A stretch of DNA of 64,000 nt, from assembly GCA_963942565.1 (NCBI GenBank), contig OZ012685.1, forward strand, positions 52,698,128-52,762,127. Direction: 5' to 3'. The position numbers and the translations under genes were made by a program. Source of the stretch: Maea johnstoni (lineage: Eukaryota > Annelida > Polychaeta > Spionida > Magelonidae). Position 1 is the first letter of the stretch. Each line of letters begins with the position of its first letter. The notes under the pieces are model-generated. The model did no database searches. It was not told where the DNA came from and saw only the letters and a list, made by a program, of their open reading frames with translations. This document shows, in pieces, positions 12,309 to 22,025 of the stretch.

Positions 12309-13242
12309 TTAACCCTTATGCTGCTGGTTGCTAATTTGGCCTATACAAAATGATGCAAAAAGAAAACGGAAAATGACTGAAACCCTGACACATGGGTACT
12401 CATCTGAGAGTATTCAGCGAGAGCTATCTAATGAATATCAACATGACAGGGTTTACATGGTTTGCAAAATTTTTGCATCCTTGTGCTTTAGACGCAATTG
12501 GCCTTAGGATTGGAAGGGTTAACCCATTAACATCTGGTTTCACAACTAATAACATAACTCAACAATATCTTTGATAGGGCGACGGTTACTTGATTTATTG
12601 TTTACCGGATACGCGGATCAAAGTGGAATAGACCCGACGGGAAAATAAATGTAATACCCCCACTTTATTTTGTGCTCTACCGCTGAGCCATAAGTAGCTA
12701 CACCAAACCTACAATAAATTTACCATGGATGGTTATAAAACTACAAAACTACAAGAATGTTAATACCAGAGCAATACAACATTACAATAGCAATGCAATA
12801 CAGTGTTGTTGAAATGCATAATCTTATTAAAAAATCATTCTTTTACTATTCAAAAATATGGTTTAAGTATGTACTTTAGTACTAGCCAAAAAATCACTTA
12901 ATTTTTTTACCTCCCTCCCCAATGGTTACTTACTTAGATTTCCGTGTGTTAAAATTTTTTTTGAAAATCCGCTTTATTTGAAATTACCTCCCTCTCGACC
13001 TTGTAAAATTGGTCTGGGAAGGATCCCAGAACCAAAAAATCAAGTAACAGTCGCCTAGTGGGGATAATATCTTGATTGTTAGACTCGACAACCTTCAGTC
13101 ATATGTTTACTCACAATATTTATTTTTACATAATATTACAGAATACTGAAGAAAAGGTTTTGGTGGAGAACTCAACTTTTTCAAAAGTTACCATACAAAT
13201 ACCTAGGCATTTCTGGGTGCTACTTAGGCATGAAAGGGTTAA
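12309..13242 (+). mobile_element. Abutting TTAA MITEs: family A (12309-12522) and a B-like one (12519-13242)
   Basis: The two share the TTAA at 12519-12522. The second, TTAACCCATTAACATCTGG to GGCATGAAAGGGTTAA, is split by the 478-bp element at 12578-13055. The second-block copy, from 35155, is unsplit. Confidence 0.8.
12578..13055 (+). mobile_element. 478-bp element with GGCGAC ends and TAG duplication, copy-1 specific
   Basis: Ends GGCGACGGTTACTTGATTT and AAATCAAGTAACAGTCGCC are inverted with one mismatch in 18. The flanks are TAG at 12575-12577 and 13056-13058. The empty site in the second block (about 35213) reads TAGTAGG, consistent with a 3-bp duplication. I infer a Harbinger-like or similar family. 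No transposase frame. Confidence 0.8.
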
Positions 13243-13675
13243 ACTATACCAAAAGAAAAACACTTGAGAGTTTGGAATGGAAGATTGCCAAATGTTAAAT
13301 GCTTGGAGAATAACTGTTTGACCTAATACACAAACGTTACGAACTAAATATAACTTTCTTGAATTATAACACCTTTATCCAAGTTTAGCTGCACAAACCT
13401 TTTGACACTGATTGCCTGTGCAAGCAAAAAACAGTCTACAATTCACATAAGTTACATTACCCATTTTTCTAATTAATTATTTGTTAAGTTCTTACTCCGC
13501 AAAAAAGTGCATTAGCAAGAATAAGTTACATAATTTCATAGTCTAGGTTCTTTAAGATTTGGGGTAAAATATCATAAGGTCTCTATGCCGTACAAGAAAT
13601 CATTACGATAGATTTTTTTTTTTAATTGTAGCATACTGTGTTTAGTTTCCACAGCCCTGTGAATTTACCTATTAA

Positions 13676-13891
13676 TTAACCCTTCCAATGCTAATAGGGC
13701 TACTTTCGTCCAAAGCACAAGGATGCAAAGTCTTTTGAAAACTATCTGAACCCTGTCATGTTGGTATTCATTGGATAGCTCTCGCTGAGTTCTATCAGAT
13801 GAGTACCTGTTTGCAAGGGTTTCAGTCATTTTTAGCTTCTTTCGCATTGTTTTTTATTGACCAAATTAGCAACCAGCAGCTCATGGGTTAA
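13676..13891 (-). mobile_element. TTAA-flanked MITE family A
   Basis: Borders TTAACCCTTCCAATGCT and CAGCAGCTCATGGGTTAA. Confidence 0.85.
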
Positions 13892-14004
13892 AATGTAATT
13901 TCGAAGAATTTCTCTTTTTTTACATTTAACACAGAGGCAATTTTTTAATCTCTGAGTCTGAGTTACATGTAATTCCCTATTCAGGATAAAGTGTATTTAT
14001 CTTA

Positions 14005-14440
14005 GGCCACTCCATTTTGTTTACTTGTCTTACGAGCTCAAGAGGTAGGAAATGAGCCATGTTGGAATAAAAAAAAAGTTGAAAAATGTGACTTTTTAAA
14101 AATTTTTTAGAGTCTGCCAACTAGGACTGGTAGCGATATGTTTCTACCAGCCTATTCTCAACTAAATAAAATCAATCAACCAATTAATCCCTGTAACCTG
14201 AAGGGTGGGAGGTATACCTCCTCAAGTCTGAGGCTCTACTACAGCAATGATAGCTTCCTGTAGTTGACTGAATATTCTTAAAACTTGCACTTTTTTTTTT
14301 TTGGAGTCTGACAGAAAATTTCAAAACCACTTTCATCCATAAGACACCAAAGGTGACTTTTTTTTTCTTTTTTTTTTGGAGTCTGACAGGATTTTTTTTC
14401 CAAAAAAGCTCGTAAGACAAGTAATTAAATTGGAGTGGCC
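14005..14440 (+). mobile_element. 436-bp Harbinger-like MITE, TTA duplication, copy-1 specific
   Basis: Ends GGCCACTCCATTTTGTTTAC and GTAATTAAATTGGAGTGGCC belong to inverted arms of about 35 bp that reach GAGCTCGTAAGAC. The flanks are TTA at 14002-14004 and 14441-14443. The second block shows the empty place near 35550. TTA targets and GGCC ends fit PIF/Harbinger. Confidence 0.85.
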
Positions 14441-14765
14441 TTATCCACAATGAAAACTCTGATTATTATAAGCTCTTATCTTCTTTAAGCCATCATATCA
14501 TGGTACAAACTGACATGAGTTGTCAATTGATGATAAAGATTTATCAAGACAAGACACTTGGCGAAAATCTATTTCTCCTTCGCAAACACTGCGGGTTAGA
14601 TGAATCTGGTTCAACCATTTATCAAATAAATACCATGTATAATATTCCACTTATTATGTAATCTACACTGCACCTATACCTCACAAGGTCGGTGTTTGGT
14701 GATAGGTGAATGATAGAAGATGCTCACCTTCACAAAGATGGTAGCCTTCAGGTATTGTAGGCTTT

Positions 14766-15160
14766 TGTAGCACATCTTTAATTTATTGTAGCACATCTTT
14801 AATTTATTGTAGCACATCTTTAATTTATTGTAGCACATCTTTAATTTATTGTAGCACATCTTTAATTTATTGTAGCACATCTTTAATTTATTGTAGCACA
14901 TCTTTAATTTATTGTAGCACATCTTTAATTTATTGTAGCACAACTTTTATTTATTGTAGCACATCTTTAATTTATTGTAGCACATCTTTAATTTATTGTA
15001 GCACAACTTTTATTTATTGTAGCACATCTTTAATTTATTGTAGCACATCTTTAATTTATTGTAGCACATCTTTAATTTATTGTAGCACATCTTTAATTTA
15101 TGTAGCACATCTTTAATTTATTGTAGCACATCTTTAATTTACTGTAGCACATCTTTCATC
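14766..15160. repeat. 21-bp tandem repeat, about 19 units
   Basis: The unit is TTGTAGCACATCTTTAATTTA. A few units differ (ACAACTTTTAT). The - strand frame repeats MCYNKLK and is an artefact. The second block has about 14 units (35885-36170). Confidence 0.95.
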
Positions 15161-15171
15161 CAAATACATCT

Positions 15172-15586
15172 TTAACACTTGCAATGCCGAGGGCACTTGT
15201 GTCCAAAGCATAGGGACACAAAGATTTTTAGAAAACCATCTAAACCCTGTCATGTTGGTATTCATTGGATAGCTTTGCTGAGTACTCTAAGATGAATATC
15301 CATGTGCCAGAGTTTCAGTCAGTATTTTTGCATCATTTTGTACTGGCCAAATTAGCCACCAGCTATAAGCCATAAGGTTTAACCCTTATGCTGGTGTTGA
15401 CTAATTTGGCCAATACAAAAAGATGCAAAAATACTTAAAAATGACTGAACCCCTTGCACATGGGTACTCATCTAAGAGGACTCAGCGAGAGCTATTCAAT
15501 GAATACCAACATGACAGGGTTTGGATGTTTTTCAAAAAGAAAATGTGTTATTGCGGTTTGGACAAAAGTAGACTTGGAAAGGTTAT
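15172..15586 (+). mobile_element. Head-to-head family A MITEs sharing a TTAA
   Basis: One copy (15172-15382) and a second in the opposite sense (15379-15586) share TTTAAC at 15379. A family B-like stretch (CATTCATGCCTAAAGTGCC) follows directly. Confidence 0.8.
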
Positions 15587-15821
15587 CCCATTCATGCCTA
15601 AAGTGCCAAAATAACGCCAGACTATTTAATGATGTTTTACTCATACAATTGTTTTGCAAGATGTCTGAAAAAGAAATGGTCATCAGATGGAAAACAATAA
15701 AACCACCTTCAAATGTGTTGAGTGTTTATGCTTCATTTGTACATTATTTCAAAATTATCATAGATCCAGACGACACTTTTCGTGATATTGGAAATGCTTT
15801 CAGACAACCTCAGGGACATTC

Positions 15822-15994
15822 CAGGGCTCGAAATTAAGATTTTATCCAGGGAGCCCAATTGCATCTTCTAAAGCTACCTAGATGTTTGTGTATAGAAACC
15901 AGTACATCTTTGGGCTCCCTGAAGAAATTTGAGGAAGTCGCAGGAGAATTCTAGGGAGCCCTCGGCTCACAGCAGCCCCTAATTTCGAGCCCTG
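15822..15994 (+). mobile_element. 173-bp element with CAGGGCTCGAAATTA ends, 5-bp duplication
   Basis: Ends CAGGGCTCGAAATTA and TAATTTCGAGCCCTG are inverted. Flanks here are CATTC and TATTC. In the second-block copy (36836-37008) both are CATTC. Five-base duplications also flank the relatives at 45788 and 53671. Confidence 0.85.
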
Positions 15995-16300
15995 TATTCC
16001 TATACCAAGTTAGAGTAACCAACCTTTATACAAGTGTCCGAACAAGTGTGACCATTTCTAAATAACAAAATAAAATTTTGAGAGAGTTTATTGGGAAGAA
16101 ATTTCTATCATAACTCATCAAAAACAACTTTTCTAAATTCATTTTGTGGATTTTAATGAATGTAGGTTATTTTCCAAAATACAATAGATCCAGACAATGT
16201 TTGCATGGGAAACTTCATGCAAGAATGACTTATATAGGGGACAAACAAACTTCACTGTTTACATGTTCAGTAAATCTTCCTGCCTTGACCATTCAAAATA

Positions 16301-16500
16301 NNNNNNNNNNNNNNNNNNNNNNNNNNNNNNNNNNNNNNNNNNNNNNNNNNNNNNNNNNNNNNNNNNNNNNNNNNNNNNNNNNNNNNNNNNNNNNNNNNNN
16401 NNNNNNNNNNNNNNNNNNNNNNNNNNNNNNNNNNNNNNNNNNNNNNNNNNNNNNNNNNNNNNNNNNNNNNNNNNNNNNNNNNNNNNNNNNNNNNNNNNNN
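16301..16500. other. Assembly gap, 200 N
   Basis: Exactly 200 N separate the end of the first duplicated block from the receptor hinge exon. The matching point in the second block (37313) continues into unrelated sequence. The gap therefore coincides with the block boundary and hides the start of the exon. Confidence 1.
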
Positions 16501-17127
16501 GATAAACCGGGCCTCCGAAGCGAACAGGTCGTGCGCAGCCCGCTGAAGAAACGCCCGTACAGACCTACCTCCCCACAGGTCATGCAGCACGTGTCCGCGG
16601 CCGACATGCCTACGACCGTAAAGTTGGCAAGACATGAGCAGGCTTATGTGGCCACCACCACAACCGCCGCCACTACGCTCGGTACTCCCGTAATCCTGGA
16701 GAAAATCACGGATAGATCCGGACAAACGATGTACGTCATTCCGCCGTCTCATGTCGCAATGGCACCCATACAGGTCCTGGAGCACTCGGTCCCGATGGCG
16801 CTTTCGCAGCGACCCACGGAACTCACAGCCGTCGTAGCGCCCATGATGAAAAACATCCCCGTGACGAACAGCATTTCCACCAGTAGGCCCATGATCTCTG
16901 CTGTGACGGAAACGCCGCCCCAAAATCACGATAAAACCCAAGAGGCGGAGCCAGAGCCCATGAGGCATTTATCCGAAAGCGTTTCCGACGCCTACAAAGA
17001 GGTGTTCAAATACACGCCCGAAAAGATCAGCCAGATTCGGCAAAATAGCAGCCTGCGGAAAAACACCATGGAGGCCGTCATCGAGAAGGTCGTTACCGAG
17101 CAGATCACCAAGGGCAACGTATCAACC
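16501..17127 (+). CDS. Nuclear receptor exon (hinge/D region), 5' end lost in gap
   Basis: This is the first visible coding exon of an NR1-type nuclear receptor, which would be a ligand-regulated or constitutive transcription factor in the nucleus. The frame is open for 209 codons from the end of the gap and ends in phase 0 at ACC, followed by a consensus donor GTAAGT at 17128. The protein is Thr-, Pro- and Met-rich, with a basic patch (SPLKKRPYRP) near its start. It ends in a charged segment (EVFKYTPEKISQIRQ) leading toward helix 1 of the ligand-binding domain, as in a hinge. No zinc fingers are visible, so the DNA-binding domain must lie before the window or inside the gap. GC content is far above the flanks, as in the three downstream exons. 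The real exon start is hidden by the 200 N. The sequence left of the gap belongs to the duplicated block and is not part of the exon. Confidence 0.85.
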
Positions 17128-17153
17128 GTAAGTGCACTTTAACCCATTAATGC

Positions 17154-17383
17154 TTAACCCATTTACACTCAGACCGGCCAAAAGAGGCCTGACAATTTTG
17201 GAAATATTTCCCTTACAAAAGTATTTTTTTGAAAACATTTGAATAAGAAATGTTGATCAGAAAACAAACAACAAATCTCCTTCAAATATTTTGTGAAATT
17301 TCACTTCATTCTCAAGTTATTTTCAAAAGTATGAAAGTAGCAGACAATATTTCGAGAGGAACTCTTGAGTGTGAATGGGTTAA
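17154..17383 (+). mobile_element. TTAA-flanked MITE family D in receptor intron
   Basis: Ends TTAACCCATTTACACTCAGA and GAGTGTGAATGGGTTAA. It lies 26 bp after the hinge exon donor. A second copy, 20723-20952, is in the 3' flank of the same gene. Confidence 0.85.
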
Positions 17384-17451
17384 GCTCTGCATGTCCCTTT
17401 ATGAAAAAAATACCTACTCACCTGAAAAAGGCCTTGGTTTTTATGTTTTCA

Positions 17452-17703
17452 GGCCACTCTATAAAGAAAACATTCAAAATGAACTTAATTATGGGGTATC
17501 GGTCTATCGCATACATCATCTAAACTGGCAAACATTTTAACACTGCTCTGAGGTTTGCACCCATAATGTTTAATGCGCTCGGAAATCAACAGCCTGCTTC
17601 TTCCGATGTTAACACTGTTTGGACCGAGAATTGTTTTTTTGCACCTGACAAACTTTTTTGGAGCAAAAGCATCTGTAAGACCAAAAATCAACTTGGACTG
17701 GCC
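17452..17703 (+). mobile_element. Probable Harbinger-like MITE in receptor intron
   Basis: Ends GGCCACTCTATAAAG and CAACTTGGACTGGCC resemble each other inverted, with flanks TCA and TAA (imperfect). The right-end sequence recurs in reverse just after the third exon (18852 onward) as TTAGGCCAGTCCAAGTTG, a solo end. Confidence 0.55.
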
Positions 17704-17885
17704 TAATCGGGGGAAAAAATGGTCTTCAAAAAGTGGGACTGACCATCAAAAGTGGAAGTAAAAATAGTGAGATCTCCGATTATTTGATAAATCGGAACAA
17801 CACTATCATTTTTTGATAAATCATTATTTGATAAATCGGAACAACACTATCAGTTATTATCATTATTTTTATCATTTTTCCGCAG

Positions 17886-18050
17886 GAGACCAAGACTACG
17901 GACACTGTCTCTCAGATCCTGTGGGCGGGCTTTAAGGAACGCTTCAACGCGGTGATCGCCAGCGTGCTCAAGTTCGCTAAGAGGATTCCAGGCTTCGAGC
18001 AGCTCAGTGCTGAGGACCAGCTCTCTCTCATCAAGGGTGGCTGCTTTGAG
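17886..18050 (+). CDS. Nuclear receptor exon, LBD helices 1-3
   Basis: The exon is 55 codons, in phase 0 at both ends, with acceptor CCGCAG at 17880-17885 and donor GTAAGG at 18051. It encodes the start of the ligand-binding domain. The signature region FAKRIPGFEQLSAEDQLSLI followed by KGGCFE matches the helix 3 to helix 5 signature of NR1 receptors. In Rev-erb and E75 the same place reads FAKxIPGFxxLSxxDQxxLLKAGxFE. The preceding ILWAGFKERFN is typical helix 1. The closest family by eye is Rev-erb/E75/E78 (NR1D/NR1E). An ROR/HR3 assignment fits less well, because those read FAKRITGF with a different helix 3. The last 51 bases of the exon, with its donor, recur in the following intron at 18296. 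Confidence 0.9.
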
Positions 18051-18063
18051 GTAAGGCTTCTCT

Positions 18064-18280
18064 TTAACCTTTGTGCTGCTGGTGGCCAGTTTGGCCTATA
18101 CAAAATGACGCATAAAGCCTAAAAAATGGCTAAAACCCTGGCAAATGGGTACTCATCTGAGAGTACTCAGTGAGTGCTATCCAATGAATACCAACATGAC
18201 AGGGTTTAGAGCATTTTCGAAAAATCTTTGTGTCCTAGTGCTTTGGACAAATGAAGCCTCAGCATTGGAATAAGGTTTGC
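18064..18280 (+). mobile_element. TTAA-flanked MITE family A in receptor intron
   Basis: Begins TTAACCTTTGTGCTGCTGG, 13 bp after the exon donor. The right end decays to GCATTGGAATAAGG without TTAA and runs into the duplicated exon tail at 18296. Confidence 0.8.
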
Positions 18281-18295
18281 TTATAAAACTTAGAC

Positions 18296-18363
18296 CAGCT
18301 CAGTGCTTAGGACCAGCTTTCTCTTATCAAGGGTGGCTGCTTTGAGGTACGGCTTCTCTTTAA
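18296..18363 (+). pseudogene. Duplicated tail of receptor exon with its donor, inside the intron
   Basis: These 68 bases repeat 18000-18067 with about four differences. They cover the last 51 coding bases, the donor and the first intron bases up to a TTAA. One change turns the GCT GAG codon pair into GCT TAG, and the donor reads GTACGG. There is no acceptor before it, so it is not a usable exon. The right end of both copies is the same TTAA, which in the first copy is the insertion site of a MITE (18064 onward). The duplication is therefore probably linked to that insertion. Confidence 0.85.
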
Positions 18364-18620
18364 TTCAGTCAGTCCCAAAGTGACCAAATGGGCAGATAGT
18401 TTTTAGGAATATCACCCTGATAAAAGCATGTTTTGAAATGGTTGATAGAAAAATGGTAATTGTAATATAATCTTTAATTCTCCATTCAGGCACCAACATA
18501 ATTTTCAGAACTAACTTACAATGCCTGGTAAGTAGCAAGGAGGTCTCATGAAAAATGTATTAACCAATTGATACTTAAAAAGTTACTTTACTGACAAGTA
18601 GTGTTCCTTTTTGTTCACAG

Positions 18621-18840
18621 GTGGCGTGTGTGGTCCACTCAGCAGGCGTGGACGCGGAATCCGACACGATCTACGAGGTGGGGACGAACATGGTGGTGAC
18701 GCGTGAGCAGATGAAGAGCAGTTTCCTCATGGGCACCAACTTCATCGAGCTGCTCTTTAACTTCGCCATACGCTTCAACATGTTCAACCTGACTCAACAG
18801 GAGGTTGCACTCTTCAGCGCGCTCATGATCATCACGCCAG
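18621..18840 (+). CDS. Nuclear receptor exon, LBD helices 5-8
   Basis: This 220-base exon has acceptor TTCACAG ending at 18620 and donor GTACGA at 18841, and ends in phase 1. It reads VACVVHSAGVDAESDTIYE, then a beta-turn segment and MGTNFIELLFNFAIRFNMF, then LTQQEVALFSALMIITP. The last string fits helix 8 of NR1 receptors, which reads LTxEExxLFxAxxLxxxDR in Rev-erb. The Rev-erb/E75 hallmark VRFASLF after the glutamate is replaced here by VVHSAGV, so the protein is a divergent member of that branch. About 12 bases after the donor lies TTAGGCCAGTCCAAG, a solo transposon tip. Confidence 0.9.
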
Positions 18841-19007
18841 GTACGAAACTCTTTAGGCCAGTCCAAGTTGATTTTTGGTCTTTCGGAATCGCTGACCGAT
18901 TTTTCGGGCAAATTCAAAAAAAATTAAATTTCAGAATTTCCTAACTGTTTTTTGAAATTTCGTGCTGACATAATTCATGATCATTACACCAGGTACAAAA
19001 CTCGCTT

Positions 19008-19300
19008 TACCATAAATTCACGGAAATCTAGACCACCCGAGAAATTTAGCTCACTATACAGGATCTTACCAGGATTTTAAAAATGCCTGTCTAAAATAGC
19101 AATTCCAGAATTTCTGCCCATCCAGATTTAGCTACCCAGTTTCTTCAAATCCTTAAAACAACTACATTTAATACCTTTTGTGTCAAAAAGGGCAATTTAC
19201 ACTTCAGCCATGTCATAGATGAGCATAAAATATTAGATTATTATCCCCCAAACATCAAATATGAAAAAAATTTCCTTGAAATTTTTGCCTGTCCAAAATA
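19008..19300. mobile_element. Transposon fragments in receptor intron
   Basis: 19008-19055 resembles the CCGTAAATTC-end family. 19060-19300 matches the interior of the element at 53518-54183 (CCTGTCTAAAATAGCAATTCC, GGGCAATTTACACTTCAGCC) and shows that family's uninterrupted site. Confidence 0.6.
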
Positions 19301-19636
19301 CAACTGACCCACATTCTCTAGCAGATACAAATATTTTTCTTTGCCATTTCCTGTTACCGGTATCTTATAGAACACCTCTGTCATTCACTTTTCGACTTAT
19401 GTTTGTCTGCAATATTTTACAGGTATTTTATTTTTCGCTATTTTTGCGCTCCCCATGATAGCCCCAAAATAACATCCTTCAAATAAATATCTCTATAGTT
19501 ATAAATGTATAGTTTAAGGGCTTGAATGTGTGAAATTAGTAGTAGCACAAATACCCTCCTGTGGGGCTGTAAAGCGAAATTTTAGGCACTCTTAATTAAA
19601 GTCGTTCTAACTCTAGCTCTCCTTTTCACTCTCCAG

Positions 19637-19875
19637 ATCGTCAAGGTCTGACGAGCCGTGATGCAGTGAGTCGCTTACAAGAATCTCTGATCCAATGCCT
19701 TCAGAGTCTCATCACCGTAAACCACCCCTCGGAGGTAGGTCTCTTTCCACGCCTGCTCATGACGATCTCCAACCTTAGAGAGCTCAGCGTCGAGCATCGT
19801 AGGATGCTCTCCACTTTGAAGGACAAGGAGGTGGACGTTGGCGACATGCAGCGGGAATCCATGGAACTAGATTAG
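19637..19875 (+). CDS. Nuclear receptor terminal coding exon, LBD helices 9-11
   Basis: The acceptor CTCCAG ends at 19636. The split codon joins to give DRQGL, the conserved DRxGL at the helix 8/9 junction. The exon continues through LQESLIQCLQSLITVNHP and FPRLLMTISNLRELSVEHR to a TAG stop at 19873-19875. Rev-erb ends shortly after the matching helix 11 (LPDLRxLNxxHSEKLLxF) and lacks the AF-2 helix 12. Here the chain runs 23 residues past RRMLSTLK-type sequence, ending DMQRESMELD. The tail contains no obvious LFxEhh AF-2 core, so I infer a receptor without a classical activation helix, as in Rev-erb. The last part of the exon is repeated 152 bp downstream. The stop codon overlaps the first CTCF-like motif. 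Confidence 0.88.
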
Positions 19876-20600
19876 TGGCGCCATCTATATTTCTCTTCCA
19901 AAACCTGTTCATGACGATCTCCAACCTTAAAGAGCTCAGTGTAGAGCATCGTAGGATGCTCTCAACTTTGAAGGACAAGGAGGTGGACGTTGGCGACATG
20001 CAGCGAGAATCCCTGGAACTAGATTAGTGGCGCCATCTATAATTCTGTCATGCTTGTACAGGCATGCTGACCTGGGTTAGTGCCATCTAACATTCTTGTT
20101 TATTAGGACATGCTGTATGTGAAGTTGCACCCTCTATGTCTCCATGCTGAAAACCTACATTCTGAAGTGGTATTGTCTATATCTTGTGAGGAAAACAGGC
20201 ATGCAGGATCTAAAGTGGCGCCCTCTTTATCCCTTAGCTAAAAAAACTGGCATTCTGCACCTAAGGTGGCGCCATCTACGTCACCTTTGGGGCTGAAACA
20301 GGCATGAAGGACCTAGAGTAACACCATCTTTGCTGGAAACTAAGTGGCAATCTAGACCTTATATTGCACTGCCTAGATCTACATTCTGGAAACTGGCAAT
20401 CTAGACCTAAAATGGCACCATCTAGATCTGTATCCTGGAGAGCAGCAATCTAGATCTAAAGTGGCACCACCTAGATCTTCATTCCGGAGAGCAGCACGCA
20501 GTACCTTAAGTGGCGCCATCTATGTCTTCTTTGAGAATGATATATGCATGCCAGATCTTAATTGGTGCCATCTTTGATTACCCTGTGCTCAAAAAAGACT
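19874..20600 (+). repeat. Degenerate tandem repeat with CTCF-like cores, receptor 3' UTR/flank
   Basis: About twelve loosely spaced units (45-80 bp apart) share a core that reads AGTGGCGCCATCTATGTC in the best copies, at about 19874, 20026, 20262 and 20508. Weaker copies lie near 20079, 20122, 20214, 20315, 20360, 20412, 20458 and 20565. The spacers share CCTGGAGAGCAGCAATCTAG-type and GCATGCAGGATCTAA-type words, so this is a decayed minisatellite. On the other strand the core is TAGATGGCGCCACTT, which contains AGATGGCGCC, the CTCF core shared by flies and vertebrates. Binding is my inference. Confidence 0.75.
19892..20040 (+). pseudogene. Tandem partial copy of the receptor's last exon
   Basis: The sequence from about 19740 to 19887 recurs here with a period of 152 bp. 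It still has an open frame equivalent to the last 40 codons and the stop. Seven coding differences are visible, four silent and three conservative (L/F, R/K, M/L). No AG acceptor or polypyrimidine tract lies directly before it, and it follows the true stop, so it sits in the 3' untranslated region. I infer a recent local duplication and not an alternative last exon. The mildness of the changes is notable but too few to prove selection. Confidence 0.85.
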
Positions 20601-20722
20601 ATCTGGACCAAGTGCTGACTTGTCATAATGCTGTACCCAAGCAGAGCAAGAGCTGAATCGAAAGTGCTGCAAGCCGATGAAGAAGATGAACCTCCACGGC
20701 ATGTGGTTGGGCAACAGGAAAG

Positions 20723-20952
20723 TTAACCCATTCACACTTACAGTTTCTCTGGAAAGTATTGTCTGCTACTTTCATACTTTTGAAAATAATTCACAGATGA
20801 AGCGAAAGTTTGTGAAATATTTGAAAGAAAGTTTTTGTTTGGCATACAATCAACATTTCTCCCTCAAATGTTTTCAAAAAGATGCCTTTGTGAGTATATT
20901 ATTTCCAAAATTGTCAGGCCTGTTTTGGTCGCTCCGAGTGTGAATGGGTCAA
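20723..20952 (+). mobile_element. TTAA-flanked MITE family D, 3' flank of receptor
   Basis: Ends TTAACCCATTCACACTTAC and GAGTGTGAATGGGTCAA. The interior matches 17154-17383 in reverse orientation. Confidence 0.85.
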
Positions 20953-20997
20953 ACTGGATTCTGATTGGTTGATCATCAAAGTCCTTATGAAGCAACC

Positions 20998-21003
20998 AAT
21001 AAA
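20998..21003 (+). promoter_or_regulatory. Candidate polyadenylation signal AATAAA
   Basis: The first AATAAA downstream of the receptor stop lies here, about 1.1 kb after it and beyond the repeat array and a TTAA-flanked MITE. It is the nearest plausible 3' end of the transcript, but no GT-rich element was verified. Confidence 0.3.
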
Positions 21004-21500
21004 AAGCCATCACAGTCATGATTTAACGAAATCTAACACCTGTTTTGCTGCTTGTCCTTTAAAGGTACGGAGTAGGTTTTGTATACTGACTTTCATTTTA
21101 GAAAAATGATGGACATTGTTTAAAGAACCTACTTTTGAAGAGATTGAAGTGTAGTTAAGGGTAAAACGTGATGTTCATTTATTGATATGGGGACTGTGGT
21201 CCATACACTATACATGTGGCATTAAATGCTTCTGTAAAATATTTCAAATTTGACAGAATGGACTTTTTGCTGCATTAACTGGAAGCAAATCTGAATTCCC
21301 AGTCATTGAAATAACGGCATTTGCAGCTGATTTATTTGAAATATAAAAATATAAACTTAAAGCAATATTGGTAATCACAAAAACAAATTGATTGAATTGT
21401 TACATTTAATACTTTAAGTGCAGTTGACCAAAAACCAAATAGAAAAACTAAGGTCCAACAGCTAAACAATCCACATTGTTCTCGTGTTGGCCCTATTTCC

Positions 21501-21655
<155 letters not shown>

Positions 21656-22025
21656 TGTAGTCTTTGTGGCACCATGCTGACCAGTTGATCATATATTGAA
21701 CATCTCTGATGTTACTAAATACTAAATGTATTATAATCTTTATTTATTCATATATCAATGTTCACTAGTTTGTCTATAGGATTTCTACACCGTCTTTATT
21801 TAAATTATCAGAATGACTTTTCCTGAAAGCATTCTCCTCCACTTGTGTATAGTACAACCTGTATTTGTATAAGTTATTGTATATTTGATTTATAACTATC
21901 TGTCATATCACATTATTGTCATTTATGTCTTTTGTACTTGTGAGAATAGCACTGAGATTCAGTTGCCCCATTTACACGAGAAGTGTATACAAAGTCTGAC
22001 ACATACAAAAACTTATTGATGACTA

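Noticed and set aside
14674-14943. Repeating MCYNKLK peptide (also 35882-36166)
   Set aside because: It is the reverse strand of a 21-bp tandem repeat; unit length divisible by three keeps the frame open by default.
16144-16500. Extension of the receptor exon leftward through the gap
   Set aside because: The bases before the gap match non-coding sequence of block 2, and N cannot support a frame.
17485-17691. 68-codon - strand frame in the receptor intron
   Set aside because: It lies within a probable Harbinger-like MITE and resembles no protein.
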